From contig CP053159.1 of the NCBI GenBank assembly GCA_014607495.2, positions 8,253,501 through 8,317,500 on the forward strand: a DNA stretch of 64,000 nt, written 5' to 3'. The translations under genes and the position numbers were made by a program. Each line of letters opens with the position of its first letter. Within the stretch, counting starts at the first letter, position 1. Below, piece by piece: positions 42,814 through 55,276 of the stretch. Origin of the DNA: Carposina sasakii. Taxonomy: Eukaryota > Arthropoda > Insecta > Lepidoptera > Carposinidae. The notes below the pieces were generated by a model. That model did no database searches. It worked only from the letters and a program-made list of their open reading frames with translations, and was not told the DNA's origin.

Positions 42814-43890
42814 AATGGAATTGGTGCAATTCAGCAATAAGTATATATTTGGAGTATGTAACAGAACGCATGACTACATAGAAGAACAGATTACTCGTAT
42901 ACATTTTTGTTTAGTTTATCCCGAAGGAAAGGCAAAGGGAACCATGCCTATACAGCCATTATTTATAGTAGATGATTTCCGGATATATGATGGATGATAA
43001 TGATGATGAATGGAAACATCTGGAAAATTCCCAAGAGCGGTTGTAAAAACACGCACAAAACGTAACTTATCTACCAGAAAATATCAATATACGGACACAT
43101 GCAAGCCGTTCGCAAATTAATTTTAATAATAAAAAAATACACTCGCTCGCTTTCAGTATTTCCTTCCGAATCAATAAAACATATAGCTCGTTAGTATTTC
43201 AAGTAACAATTTTTCCCAGAAAAAGAAAAATAACAACCTATTTTCTATGAAATTACCCAAATAAGCAAAATGAAACTATTACTATTCCCAGAGATTACAA
43301 AGAAGATATAAATTGGACCCATTTTACCAACAAACGTATGTGAACGTGAGCGATGGTCCAATTTATGATAGAAAAGGATACGTTGCTCCACCATTTACAG
43401 ATAGCCTCCTTTAATATTATGGGACAATAACAAATATGCAACAATTTTCCCTAATTTTTATTAAGGACCCTCGGATATACTATTATTATGTAGTTAGATA
43501 AGCAAAACTGGGTGCTTAACATCGTTTTGCATTGACATTCGTTCTCATAACAAACACTCTACCAATAGAGTGTTGACTTTATCACGTGATTTGCTGAATT
43601 GCCGAACGAAGACTTTCCTATTTGAGAAAACGTTTCGATTACGAAGATTCGATCGAGTATATGAAAATCTGAACATTTTGCAGCAGTTAAAGTTTAATTT
43701 GACAAAGGTGCCCAAATCCATATAACACTTGTATACTATGTACATACCTAAGTCCTGAAATCCGTTTTCAGATGATTAAATTATATAAAAAATACATACA
43801 CAGTAGGGATCTATTTCTCATTATTTATTTATAATTATTATAAATATAAATTTTAATATATTTAGGTATTCTTTCGTTCTTTCTTTCTTT
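42814..43890. other. non-coding
   Basis: AT-rich. I see no ORF with a domain and no repeat. Confidence 0.45.
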
Positions 43891-43990
43891 ATTCTTTATT
43901 GTACACATAATATTTAGCATAGACAGTATGTTGAACCAGAAATAGTACAAAGGCGAGCTTATCTCTAAAAGAGATTTCTTCCAGCAAACC
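43891..43990 (-). repeat. dispersed ACAATAAAGAAT-tail repeat, minus copy
   Basis: ATTCTTTATTGTACACATAA ... GCGAGCTTATCTCTAAAAGA ... CAGCAAACC is the reverse complement of 16160-16262. Confidence 0.7.
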
Positions 43991-44016
43991 ATTGGGTACA
44001 GAGAATGTACGTCTTA

Positions 44017-44453
44017 CAGCCCGTTCACACATGGTCTCCGTTTTACTGGTCCGTTTTATCGGATACGTTTTTTTCATCGATGGCGCATGGAGTTATATGA
44101 GCGACTTCACATATAGGTACAGTATTCAGTATATAGTAAAAAAACGATCCGGTAAAATTATGACATTTTATTATTTATTTATTAAGTTTTGTCATCGAAT
44201 ATTGGATGAACGGAATACGTATCCGTCATGTTTCCGTACAATTTTACCGAATAAAAACTGTGCGGGGGTGAGGGGGCCATCCTGGTAGAATAGCGGCGGT
44301 ACGAGTATACTGCGAATTTGCTTGTGAACATCATATCCAGTAAATGACGGATACGTTGAACGTTACGATGCCTATGTGTGAACAAAGCATAATTTTTTGT
44401 CGTATTCGTTAAAACGGCTATCGTATACACGGAGACTATGTGTGAACGGGCTG
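44017..44453. mobile_element. 437-bp MITE with TTA target duplication (PIF/Harbinger-like)
   Basis: Both ends read CAGCCCGTTCACACATnGTC inward (25 bp with one mismatch) and are flanked by TTA (44014-44016 and 44454-44456). A 3-bp TWA duplication is typical of PIF/Harbinger. Interior segments such as CGGATACG recur in both orientations. There is no transposase; ORFs across it are not domain-bearing. Confidence 0.85.
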
Positions 44454-44500
44454 TTATTTTTATTTTTCTTGCTAAAATGTTGGGATGCCTATCCTTGGGC

Positions 44501-44522
44501 TGGGATGGGATGGGATGGGATG
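44501..44522 (+). repeat. (TGGGA)n microsatellite
   Basis: Four perfect TGGGA units. Confidence 0.85.
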
Positions 44523-45668
44523 TTTCATAGATCATATAGCCAAAAATAGCGGTCGCCAGTGACTGTCCCCTTAGGTCATAAAATTTTCCAGTGTAAACGC
44601 AGTCGTTAACGAAAGTGATGCAAAGCAATATTGACTGAATTGGGGTGGGCAATTATCCATTGTTGATGGTTCCACACTAAATACTTCAATCCTAGCTAAA
44701 AGTGCGGCTATCTCTACGAAGTCTATTATAGAGTCTGCCTTTCCAGCAATTCTATGAATGCGTGTAATAATCTTCGATAAGTGACATAGTAGGGGTGCTG
44801 GTTTGTTTCTGATTTGGTCCCATTTTCACCTCATCAGAGATGAAGAAATTGAGGGCAATCCTGAACTATATGTAATCTGTTTTTATTTTATTTCTATTGA
44901 GCGTTTTACAAGTTACATAATATAGAAAATAACATCTGATGACGGAATCTCTAAGAAATCAAGGGTTATGCTCAAATATTATAGGCACGATGGGTATAAA
45001 TAAGAGAAAGTCGGTTTTGAACATCTTAAATTGGGGCGAAATGCGACAAAAATAATATTCCGATCCACTACACCAATCTTTCCCAAAGTGGGCGATAACG
45101 CCCCCTCCTCGTGGGCGTTGGAGGCCTAGAGAGGGGCAGTTTAGGCCTCAGAAAAAAATAGCGCAACTCATATGCTATTGACATTTTTAAGGTGAAATAA
45201 AAATGGCGCCGCTACTGATTTTCAAAGTGGGCGTTAGATGTTAATAAGTTTGTAAACCTCTGCATTACACTTATGATTTTGACAAACAGCGCTATCTGTT
45301 TCTGTAGACAGTACCTACCTGGACCTTTGACTCTTCCTACGCTACTGACGAACCATGATATGTCTATCCGTCGACATCGTGAAGAAAATCTTGAAACTAT
45401 ATAAAAACTCGAAGCTCACAAACAGGTTTACTCGGGAATCCGAGAAAACAACTCTAACAAATAGTTATAAGTGCCTACCAAGAGAGGGCTCTGAACTACG
45501 TGGTTTTATGGTTTAAGGGTAGGGGTAGGTAAAATTTGCAGTAAATTTTGGACGGGAATATTTAGTATTACACTGAAAGCGGTAGGTGTCGCTACTATGG
45601 ACATAGGATTCTTATACCAAAGAAAGGTTCCTACGGTCTCAAAATGTGAAATAAATGAATTTAATATA
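44523..45668. other. non-coding, possible decayed hAT-type MITE at 45085-45250
   Basis: TTTCCCAAAGTGGGCG (45088) and CAAAGTGGGCGTTA (about 45225) look like related ends, but they are in the same orientation and no TSD is visible. No gene. Confidence 0.4.
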
Positions 45669-45928
45669 CAGGGTGTAACAAAAAGGGTATATTAAGCGAA
45701 AAGCTATGTTAATAGCCCACTAAAAGGAACCTACCCACAAAATTTCAGACTCGAAATCACATGTTTATTTTTCCAGATAGTATGGAGAATTCTTAAACAA
45801 CTCTGGAATGCTCATACAATATTGAAAAATAAACATGTGATTTCGAGTCTCAAATTTTGGAAATAGGTTCTCTATAGTGGGCTATTTACATATCTTTTCG
45901 CTTAACATACCCTTTCTGTTACACCCTG
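45669..45928 (+). mobile_element. palindromic CAGGGTG MITE, best copy (260 bp)
   Basis: CAGGGTGTAACAAAAAGGGT...ACCCTTTCTGTTACACCCTG, flanked by TA on both sides. The two halves are inverted copies over most of their length (AAATAAACATGTGATTTCGA appears in both). It is a Tc1/mariner-type non-autonomous element by TSD and TIR form. Other copies: 11251/15340, 32020 and 53808. Confidence 0.85.
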
Positions 45929-46599
45929 TATAGACCATATAACATAGACATATTTAGGTACCTAATACGGAATTATTTTGTTTTTCCATCCTCCATCCTG
46001 TCTACTACTAAGTACCAACTTCTACAGATACGTCAATCCCAAAGCTTATTTACAGACCAAACAGACTCAGCTGCCGACTGTGAGCAGATTCACTGTGTGT
46101 GAAAATAATGTATATCGACGTCAGCGTCTACGCATAGGTATTATCTGTTAGATTTGAGCAAAAATTGAATACTCATGTATGGAATGGAAATGCAATAAAC
46201 TGCGTCGCTCGCTCATTTGCGGCAGCTATCCTATCAGGCCTCTTTTTATTAGCATCTCTTCATAAAATAGTACAATACCGAGAAGTAATTTTATGTTTAT
46301 TACAATTAACTCTACTCTAACGATATACTGTAGTAAAAATTGGGTACATTAGTTACCTCGTTAGTACGACAGCCTTAAACCATTTCCATTTTGCGATTAC
46401 CATCAAATGCCCCCAGCTACGTGCGTGAGCGACTGTCGACCTTCACCTACTCACATTAAGGTTGATATCGATGAGACGTACCTGATAAACTCCATAACAG
46501 AATATAGATTTGCGCTTACAGAAGTTAAAAACAAGTATAACGTTGTATAATTTATAGGCATAGTGTAATTGTATATACCTACAATGGGGTAGCCGCATC

Positions 46600-46747
46600 C
46601 CAAAAAAAAACCGCATCAAAATCGGATCATCCGTTTGGGAACTACGATGCCACAGGCAAACACATACACATTTACACACAGAGAGAGACACACACAGAGA
46701 CACGTCAAACTTATAACATCCCGTCGTTTTTGCGTCGGGGGTTAAAA
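46600..46747 (+). repeat. RTE-like LINE 3' tail
   Basis: ATCAAAATCGGATCATCCGT, then an ACACA/GAGAGA microsatellite (46675-46705), AAACTTATAACATCCC and the terminal TTGCGTCGGGGGTTAAAA. This is the characteristic end of lepidopteran RTE-like LINEs. Confidence 0.7.
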
Positions 46748-47105
46748 AAGGGGTAGCTAGAACTTCAAGACCGCGAATGAGGTCCTACGGCCACCTTTGG
46801 CATTGTGGGGTCAAATGAAAAGGATTAGTTATAAGTTCCTTGATCATCGCCTGACAGAGCGCCACTTAATTCCTTTCCTTGGGTTCTTAGTCGACTCGAA
46901 TCTTACGTACCTAAATTATTGTACTTTATTGTGTAACGATACTCGTATGTCGTATCTGGGTATATATCAACTAGTTATAACTGGTGCATACATAAAGATG
47001 GTGTGTTCGCAAAATGGGGTAGCCAGACCTGAAGGATCATATAGGTTATCCCACAGCCACGTTTAGCATAGCGGGGACAGATGTAAATGGTCAGTGACAA
47101 GTTGC
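46748..47105 (+). repeat. two diverged direct repeats starting GGGGTAGC
   Basis: 46750-46840 and 47017-47105 share GGGGTAGCnAGAnCT, a GCCACnTTnnGCAT block and the CAnATG..AAnTGG order. Weak similarity; no gene. Confidence 0.45.
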
Positions 47106-47146
47106 CGTTTAGTCCACTCTCGTTATCTTCTATACATATATTAAAG

Positions 47147-47276
47147 ACTAGTGGACGCCTGCGACTCCGTCTGCGTGGACTACAGAAAAAACAAAATGTC
47201 GAAATTATCCGGGATAAAAACATTTTCCCGGGATAAAAATGAGCCTATATGTTAAGTGGGACCTGTCACAATATAG
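47147..47276 (+). repeat. 'CGTCCGCGTGGACTAC' family, 3'-truncated copy
   Basis: ACTAGTGGACGCCTGCGACT ... GTTAAGTGGGACCTGTCACA, about 95 percent like the first 130 bp of 17848-18112 by eye. It ends abruptly at ATATAGCACACC. Confidence 0.7.
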
Positions 47277-47280
47277 CACA

Positions 47281-50200
47281 CCTAGCATTTAGCTTATCAT
47301 ACATCTTTTGTAACATCCTAATTCATATATATGCAAAATCTCTAGAAGATTGGTTAAGAAAATAATATGTGAAGAGGTAACAAACTTACTTTCGCATTTA
47401 TAAATATAAGTTGGAATTTTAACGTAAGTACGCATTCAATTTATTTTAAGAACCGACGCATTTTTGATCATCCCAAGTCAGCGAAGCGATCCGCCTTCAA
47501 TAGACCTTTAGTGGGAGCTTCAAGCGAGTAAGGGCTTCAATATTTAGTTCAAACGCTTGACATTATCGCTGAAAATCCCCAGTACAGTTTCAGGCGAGCT
47601 GCACGCTGCCGCGTCGCGCTTCAGCAGATATAAAAGTCAATAAAACCATTAATAATACCACTGCGTGATGGGATTTTTGGACTGTGTTGTCAACATTTAG
47701 TGTTTGTTACAATTTCAACGGTAAGTCGGATGTTTGGACGCGGAAAGGTAACATTGTGCTTAGGTTATAGTACAGACGATGAATTGATTTTAGCGTTTAT
47801 TGACTTTTCTGCTTGAAATACAACTTAACACTTCTCACGTTACTGTTTTATATAAAATTTATGTACCTACGCTGTTTTGAAAACTACTTCCAACGAACCA
47901 ACCAAAAATATAGATTAAATTTGCATTACCTATGCTGTCCCCTTTTTACATAAAACAGAAAGAGATGTTGCATGTGCTCATTTTTAAAGACTGCAATTCT
48001 GAAAGAATGCAATAGGGAAATTCTTAAAATTCCCTACATATAGGTATTTAATATTTAGTTATACTTATTATAGACGCGACCCGCGACTCTACCTACGCAA
48101 ATTACAACAAAAAGGATGGTTGTATTTTTTCCGAGTATAAAAATTTATATTTTCTAATCTTTCCCTAAACATCTTTTCACTTGTAGTTACTGAGATTAAA
48201 ACTGTATCTAGTTCCGTCTAGCCTTTTTACACACAGTGGATTTTGATAATGTTTCTTGAAAAAAATATATCAATTAAAGCAAACTTGAGGAAGATTCTCA
48301 ACTCTTCCTGAGGAATGTTGTTTTTGGCCAATGGATCCAGTGGAATTTACAATTCTACTGGTGTCGTCTCGTCAGCGACTAGCGTTTCATTAATAAATTC
48401 TATGAGACTACATCTGTCTCCTACCAACCTACCTAGCAGCTGACGATCGTAGAAGTATAAAGCCCTCAATGAACCTACTGCGCACACAAAAGTAGGTATT
48501 TGTAAATTAATAAATATTCAATCTCTGGACCAGATACTATTTATACTCCCCTCTTCTATTCATATTTATTTATGCAAAAACTGATATACTTCTTATACCT
48601 ATAGAAAAGAATGCTAATGTTATGTAGGTACTTAATGTTGTTTTTAGTCTACAGTTTTACAGAAGCAGTATTACAGTAATGCGACAGCGTATATTTGCGT
48701 TGTAATGTCTAATTCTTTGGGATTGCTATTATGAAATACGAATTTTGCAAGCAATCGGCGATTATTATTGTACAATTTTTTTTACTATCACAGTGCGTTC
48801 ACTAGTGAGGTAATACGAGGGCCAGATACCTACTCGTATAATAGTTAAACTATACATATTCAAAATAGATGCAAATCAATTTGTTTTGTAAACAAACTTT
48901 AGGCGGATAACAGCTGGGATTTATTTACCTTTAAGAAATTTTCTTATACACTTGCTGCCTTATATTGTTGGATCGAGCATTTGATCCTTGTCTCGTCTGA
49001 AGGAAGATACATGGCAAAAGATATAGCATGGCTTGACTAGATATTCTATTCAATCGTTCCATTTAAAAGTATTTAAACGGGCCTCAAAATAACACAGTAC
49101 ATATAATTTGTTAATTGCTAGACTGTGTTATGTTGATGTCCGAAATGCAGTGGCTCAGGCATTCAGAAATTATCTCCGACATGGACCAGATGATCAGAAA
49201 TATAATTTCAACTATCTGCTAAATCAGACCGAAGTCGTAACTATTTTTTAACAAACAACACTAGTAAGTACATTTACTTATTGTTATCTATCAAAGTAAA
49301 TAAATAGTACACATTTTATTACTATTTGCGTTTCTGGTTTGTTAGTTTAATGTATCTCATTCATCTACCTAAATACATTGTAATTGCTGATGTTATTTCA
49401 TAATTTAACTATTATATAATCGTAAAATTTGTTTGCTATCTATTCTGCTATTTTTAAAATGATTTCTTGCAAGATATAGAATCTTATGGACTATCAAGAT
49501 TAGCAAATGTATCACAGATGATTATAATGTATCTATTTCAAAGTTCTTTTTAGACTACGCTATTATGTATGTGTATAGCAAATAAGGGTTAAACTAATAA
49601 TATTATTTTTGCATACAAATAAAATATATGAACTACAGAAGAGATGCATGTACAATGGCAAGCTTATCTCTACAATATTTTTTGTTCGGTAAAATTAAAT
49701 ATGAATGAACGTGTGTGATATTGTTGTACCTACTATGTTCCTCCTTTTATTTCATATGACAGGTAGATAAAAGATAGGACAGTGGAGTGTCATACCTAAA
49801 AGTAGGTACCTAATTTAAATACAGACTAACAGACTAATATACCAGTTTGCCTAGCAGTCTATTTTTTAACTGGGCCAGAAAAAGTGTGATGTTCTTTATT
49901 CTGTAAAAGCACCTCCATCCGCCCCTACTCGTGGATTCTCCGCTTGGTATAATGCTCTACATTGAAGTCCTTTTCAATGGCAGATAAGCAAAAATCATAA
50001 CAGTCATAGCCCACGCTGTATGAGATAACAAAATTATCATTCCCGCCAACGCTTAGACATAATACCTATCTGCCTACTATCTACGAATAACTATAGAACA
50101 AGTTGTGGGAAACGCCTGGCTATCCCCCACACCTTGTACAATTACTGAAAGGCTAAATAAGTACCATTATGTCGAGTTATATGACCGTGATTTTACTCTC

Positions 50201-50514
50201 AAGAAATGCATTTTTTACCTTTAGGATGGACCAGGAGTCTCTCACAGGCTACTCAATCATTTCGTTTTCACAGTTTCTTGGAGCTAAGTAACTTCTGTTT
50301 TAGATGTAAAACTAAAAGAGTAGGTTTAATATTCTGATGAACATCAAGTAATGACCATGAACTTGTCAAAAATATGTTAAGACAAGTATGTGTTTTTGAT
50401 TCCTCACAATCAGTCACTAACACCCTGTTTAGAAGCTGTGTAGATTTATTAGTGACACTCCTGGGATGAGAAGAGTGGTGTTTGTGTGGTGTGGGATGTG
50501 AAGGTTATATTTTC
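47281..50514. other. non-coding, AT-rich, decayed repeats
   Basis: A decayed member of the CGTCCGCGTGG family may lie at 48070-48250 (GACGCGACCCGCGACTCTAC). Otherwise 3.2 kb without a gene or clear repeat. Confidence 0.45.
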
Positions 50515-50565
50515 CTACAAAGGCAAGCTTCTAAAATAGATTTCTTTTCGCAAACCATCCATGAA
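50515..50565 (-). repeat. fragment of the ACAATAAAGAAT-tail family
   Basis: ACAAAGGCAAGCTTCTAAAA ... TTTCGCAAACCAT, a decayed relative of 43920-43990. Confidence 0.45.
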
Positions 50566-50964
50566 AGTAAAAATTTAAATCAAATAATAGCTGTTACAAA
50601 ATATTGTCAACTTGTTCCGGAGCTGGGGGTAGGATCAGCAATAATGTATAAGATATTTAACCCAAGGTTAGATGCCTCTCGCCTAGTTGAGATATTTTGG
50701 AAGCAATCCAGACTTTTTCCGATAACGACAGACCTTCTTCGTTCGTTTTTGTGCTAAATTGTTCTGAGTTTTAAGGGCTATGTAAGGTTAGAAAAATGTC
50801 CTGAAAATTATAAATAGAAATGCGGTACATATAAAAATGTACATGAAATCATATATGTTTTCCAGTTAACTAAAAAAAGTTTGTAGTAGAAGAAGGTACT
50901 GCTCGTAGTACTCGTATTGCATTGGTCAACATTGTATATAAATACGTATCTATATAAGAACTAG

Positions 50965-51110
50965 CCGCGTGGTGCCGGCAGAGTAGAGTTTGTACCACCC
51001 CATATCTGCCCATGGGTATCGTACGAGGTGATTAAGGGTTTCCGGGAGGTGGGCAGCAGCGCCTCCCGTACTGACAACATAGTCTGAAAATCACACTGCG
51101 GTCACCAACC
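50965..51110 (+). repeat. dispersed repeat 'GTGGTGCCGGCAGAGTAGA', copy 2
   Basis: Inverted relative to 18119-18246 and more complete at its 3' side. GC-rich sequence continues to about 51275 (AACCCGCCTGCCTAGCGTGG, AAAACCCCCAGTGGGGGG), probably part of the same element. Confidence 0.7.
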
Positions 51111-51275
51111 CGCCTGCCTAGCGTGGTGACTATGGGCAAAACCCCCAGTGGGGGGCTGCCTGTGGCAGTAGCCTTATGGCGTGCCCTGACGTACCTATAT
51201 ACCTAGGTAAAGTCACACCAAAAATCCCCAAAGGAATGGGCAGCAGTCACTCGTGGTAACGGATAAGCCTGCTCG

Positions 51276-53354
51276 CGTTTCAGACACATACGAGTATAGA
51301 ACAATCTAAGGCTGGTAATGAATGCAATGGAAAATGTTTTCGAGTTCGTCCGATATCGCAGGATACACTATGGGCAGGTGTGGAATGGTCAAACCCGCGA
51401 ATACCAAATAAATACTTGCTCACAAAAATGGTTGCAATTGATCCTTTAGATAAACCCACACCTATCTATCAGCATCAAGTTTATAATTTTCCAATTCTAA
51501 ATAAATTAATATCAGTAGTAAAGGGCAGTGTGTTTATTTATGGGTTGAATGAGACAGATTTGCGTGGGCGGGATGTTTAATAAACCCGCCCTGAGTCGTG
51601 GTGGGCGTCAGGAGTATGCCGGCGTCGTCTGGTGCGCTAAGGAAAGTGCTAGACTGTTTGATTGTACCTACTAATACTATACCCACTAGCTTAGGGTAAA
51701 AGAAAGAAATAATATCGATTTGATAAATGACAATTGTATTAGTAGGTTTAGCTACAGACCATGGTGTAGAAGCCACAAAAGTGGGAATTATTAGTTCTTA
51801 CAAAAGTAAATTATTATTATAGATTAGGAGAAGTGTGTGAATAATTATTTATATGATTATGTAAAACAAAACCGTTAGCTTATCAACAAGCTAATTAGCG
51901 ATTAGTGAAGACAGATGAAATTCAATCGTTAATGATTCCTCGTGGCTTTTTTTACTTTTACATACATACATATCGACGGCGCCTAAGTAGATACGGTTAA
52001 CTGAAAATAGCTAACTTTACAGGACAGCGATTTAAACGAAAATGTTGAATATTTTTTTTGTTTTTCTATGGATTTCAGTGAAACTTGGTGGATTGGCTTA
52101 AAAGGCATTTGTGTACTGAATAATTAATAAATATTAGCCAAAATTATCTTATTTTCAGAGTTAGTGTACATGGCTTTGTATACTTTGTTTTAAATTAAAA
52201 GTAATTTGAGACATCTACCACTTAGCTGAAATCGTGTCGAAGTCCAACTTAATAAAATGTCATTAGCTGTGTCCTTATTTCCACTCAAATTATTTTTCTT
52301 CTATCAAAAACAAGAAGTATATATTATATCGTCCCCAAAATTGTTGCTAAATCACTGAATTTTAACAAACATTTTTAGATGTCTCATTCTACATTGTTCT
52401 TATTTGCGCGTATAAAAAGTCATCTACCACATAAACGATATTGTCGATATTTTGATCCAGTCCAACTTACTGCAATAATACTGTAGATAATTCTTTTGAA
52501 ATTGACTTACACCTAGGTAGTTAGAGCTTCACTAATTTGTACTAATTTTTTCTTTTCTAGAACAAAGATTTTTAATAATAAAAAAAACAATTTCACCATA
52601 ATTGCAATACAGGTTAACAGTAACAATCAAAAAATACAAAATATTCAATAAAAATTACGAATAGCATACATGACTTTCAAACGAGTACAAAATAAACGTA
52701 GTAAAAAGTTATTCAGACTCAGTCTTTTAAAATGCGTTAGTTTTTATAGCGAACTTAAGGCGGTGTGATCAGACAAAAGAGGCATTTTAGAATCGATTTT
52801 TTAAATACTTGTCCGATTACCACAGCTCTAATTTTTTTATATGTTATTATTTAAATCTTTATCAAGTTTGTGGCCAACGTGGAAACTCAATTACTTAAAA
52901 AATTATCGATAGAATTTCGATTTGAAAATTACCTTTTTTACGTTTTTAGAAGCGAAATATCTTGAAAACTATTGTGAATATCAACACAAAACTTACATAG
53001 TTGTATAGCGCTTTAGCAGATCTAGTTTATGGCCAAAGTACATTTTTTGTAAATTTTGTAGATAATTAACAATTAATAAAAAACACATCTACAACTACGC
53101 TGTGTTCTAATCCTTGCACTGGCCAGTCTCGCTCGGAACATTCAGTACCGCCGTGACCACTGTCAACGCCGGTTCTGTGCTTGTTTTTTCGCGCGCAAAT
53201 ACATAATATAAAATACTATATTTATTTAGTAAGTAGACTTGGGAAATCGTAGTGTAACAAAAGTTAAAAAAGAGAGACCTTACGTAAAAAAGACTTACGT
53301 AGAAAACATTAAGTACCTACCTACATAGATACTTTATAGTATGTTTTAGATTGT
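51276..53354. other. non-coding, AT-rich
   Basis: Short ORFs (51380-51580, 51534-51776) have no domain. No gene or defined repeat. Confidence 0.45.
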
Positions 53355-53530
53355 ACTAGCGCCCGCCCACGGCTTTGCCCGCGTGAGAGTGCATTACTCC
53401 CGTGCGAAGCCGAGGCGGGTCCCTAGTTACATTATTATAAACCTTCCTTGTGAATCACTATTAAAAAAACCGCATCAAAAAAATCCGTTCCCTAGTTTGA
53501 AAGATCTAAGCATAGGGACAGACATCAGAA
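53355..53530 (+). repeat. 'ACTAGCGCCCGCCCACGG' LINE/SINE-type repeat
   Basis: ACTAGCGCCCGCCCACGGCT, GCGTGAGAGTGCATTACTCC, and a CATCAAAAAAATCCGTTCCC / CATAGGGACAGACATCAGAA end. Same structural class as 17848 but a different subfamily. Confidence 0.6.
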
Positions 53531-53807
53531 AGCGACTTTGTTTTATAATATGTAGTGATTTCGTATTTAAAAATGATATTCATAAGTAGGTAATTATGTT
53601 ACGTGTCTATTTTACCATTTCTATGACCTAGTATAATTTTATATATCTACTTAGTTTTTTTTAGATCCACAAAATCCCGGGGAAAAAATCCGGGATTTTT
53701 CCGAACATTTTGTGCAAAAGTTTACGTGTGTTAGTATAGTCCTCTTTATGACATTAAACTGCAAATAACTTAGTATCAATAGCAAATATAACAAGTAGCA
53801 GTATATA

Positions 53808-54069
53808 CCTGTAACAAAAAGGGTATGGTAAGCGAAATACTATAAAAACAACCCACTGTAGATAACATATCCCGAAATTTTTAGACTAGTAATCGCATGT
53901 TTATTTTTCAAGATTGTATGTTCATAATATTCCTGAGTGGGTTAGGTGTTCTCCATACTATCTGGACAAATAAATATGTGATTTTTAGTCTCAAATTTTG
54001 GTGATAGGTTCTTTATAGTGGGTTATATTTATAGCTTTTCGGTTAACATACTCCTTTTGTTACACCCTG
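53808..54069 (+). mobile_element. palindromic CAGGGTG MITE, copy with truncated left tip
   Basis: CCTGTAACAAAAAGGGTATG...TTTTGTTACACCCTG. It contains 'TTTTGGTGATAGGTTCT', the uninterrupted counterpart of the BEL insertion site at 11366/15340. Confidence 0.8.
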
Positions 54070-54169
54070 TATATACACCACTTTGGGGGATAATGGGCGT
54101 GACTATTATGTATATATGTATATATGGTTTCAAATTGTTTCGAACATAAATCCCTAAGTTGCCCGCGAA

Positions 54170-54900
54170 TCCCTAGCTGTCCCGCGACCTCGTCCGCGTG
54201 GAATAGTGACTTTCGGCAGAATTTTAAATTCTTTTAGGTTAATTATTTTGCAAGTAAAACACATGTACATTAAAATAAGTTATTAAGCTTATTTAAGTAC
54301 ATTTTTATATGCGACGTTTTAGTACGATTTTTAAAAGAGCTGTTTGTTGCATATTGTCCTGCTTGATAATCATTATGAAGTTGTACTCGCATATTTGTAG
54401 TGAGACAAAACTTTTAAAAATGACGTAATTTCCATACAAACTTTCATCCCCTATTTCAACCCCTTACATCCCTTTTTTGCATATGGCGCGCAGTACTTGG
54501 CAAGTTTCTTACTTAATTCTCTGTATTGTTCTGTTCTATATTTTTATTTTCTAAACCCTAAGCTTTTTTCCGATGTCATCACACAAAATTTTCACCCCCT
54601 ATTTTTAGCCCCTTTAGGGTATTCTTTAACAAACTTTGAATGTCTTATTTATTTATATCTAATGAAAAGCCTAAAAAATAAGTTTTAAGCTTCTAGCTTA
54701 AAAAATGACGTAAATTCCATACAAACTTTCTTCCACTATTTCAACCCCTTACATCTCTTTTTTGCATTAAAAAATAACCTATGTCCTTTCACAGGCTCTA
54801 GACTATCTCTGTACCAAATTTCATTTAAATCGGTTCAGTAGTTTGGGCGTGATTGCGTAACACACAGACAGACAGAGTTACTTTCGCATTTATAATCCGA
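54170..54900 (+). repeat. LINE/SINE-type repeat with internal duplication
   Basis: Head CTAGCTGTCCCGCGACCTCG TCCGCGTGG, tail CCAAATTTCATTTAAATCGG, GACAGACAGAGTTACTTTCG. A 70-bp block (TGACGTAATTTCCATACAAA ... CCCCTTACATCCC) occurs at 54421-54480 and again at 54703-54769. Confidence 0.7.
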
Positions 54901-55083
54901 AGGAAGAATTTGAAGATCATACTTTAATACCACTTTGGGGTAGAAGAGTTATAAATAATAATGTGTATTATCCAGCAACTGCAAGCTATAACCGATCATA
55001 GTTATTTGTTTAGGAGATATTTTTAATTGCACATCAAATAAATAATCGCCCATCAATTTAATCTCATATTTTATATACTTTGT

Positions 55084-55276
55084 TACATACATACATACAT
55101 ATAATCACGCTTTTATCCCTTACGGGGTAGGCAGAGTACCACATGGTGCCACTTCTGACCAATTTTGAGGGTATAGTTGAGATATACAAGTTCGGTTAGT
55201 AGTGACAGATGGTCAGCCCATCGCCTACAAAACATCAAGACCCTCTTGTTCCTCTACTGACTTGTATAGTATGCCC
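55084..55276 (+). repeat. SINE-like interspersed repeat, copy 2
   Basis: Starts with CATA repeats and ends GACTTGTATAGTATGCCC. Closely similar to 8805-9001 except for short indels. Confidence 0.75.

Noticed and set aside
45085..45250. hAT-type MITE
   Set aside because: Similar ends are in direct rather than inverted orientation, and no 8-bp duplication was found.
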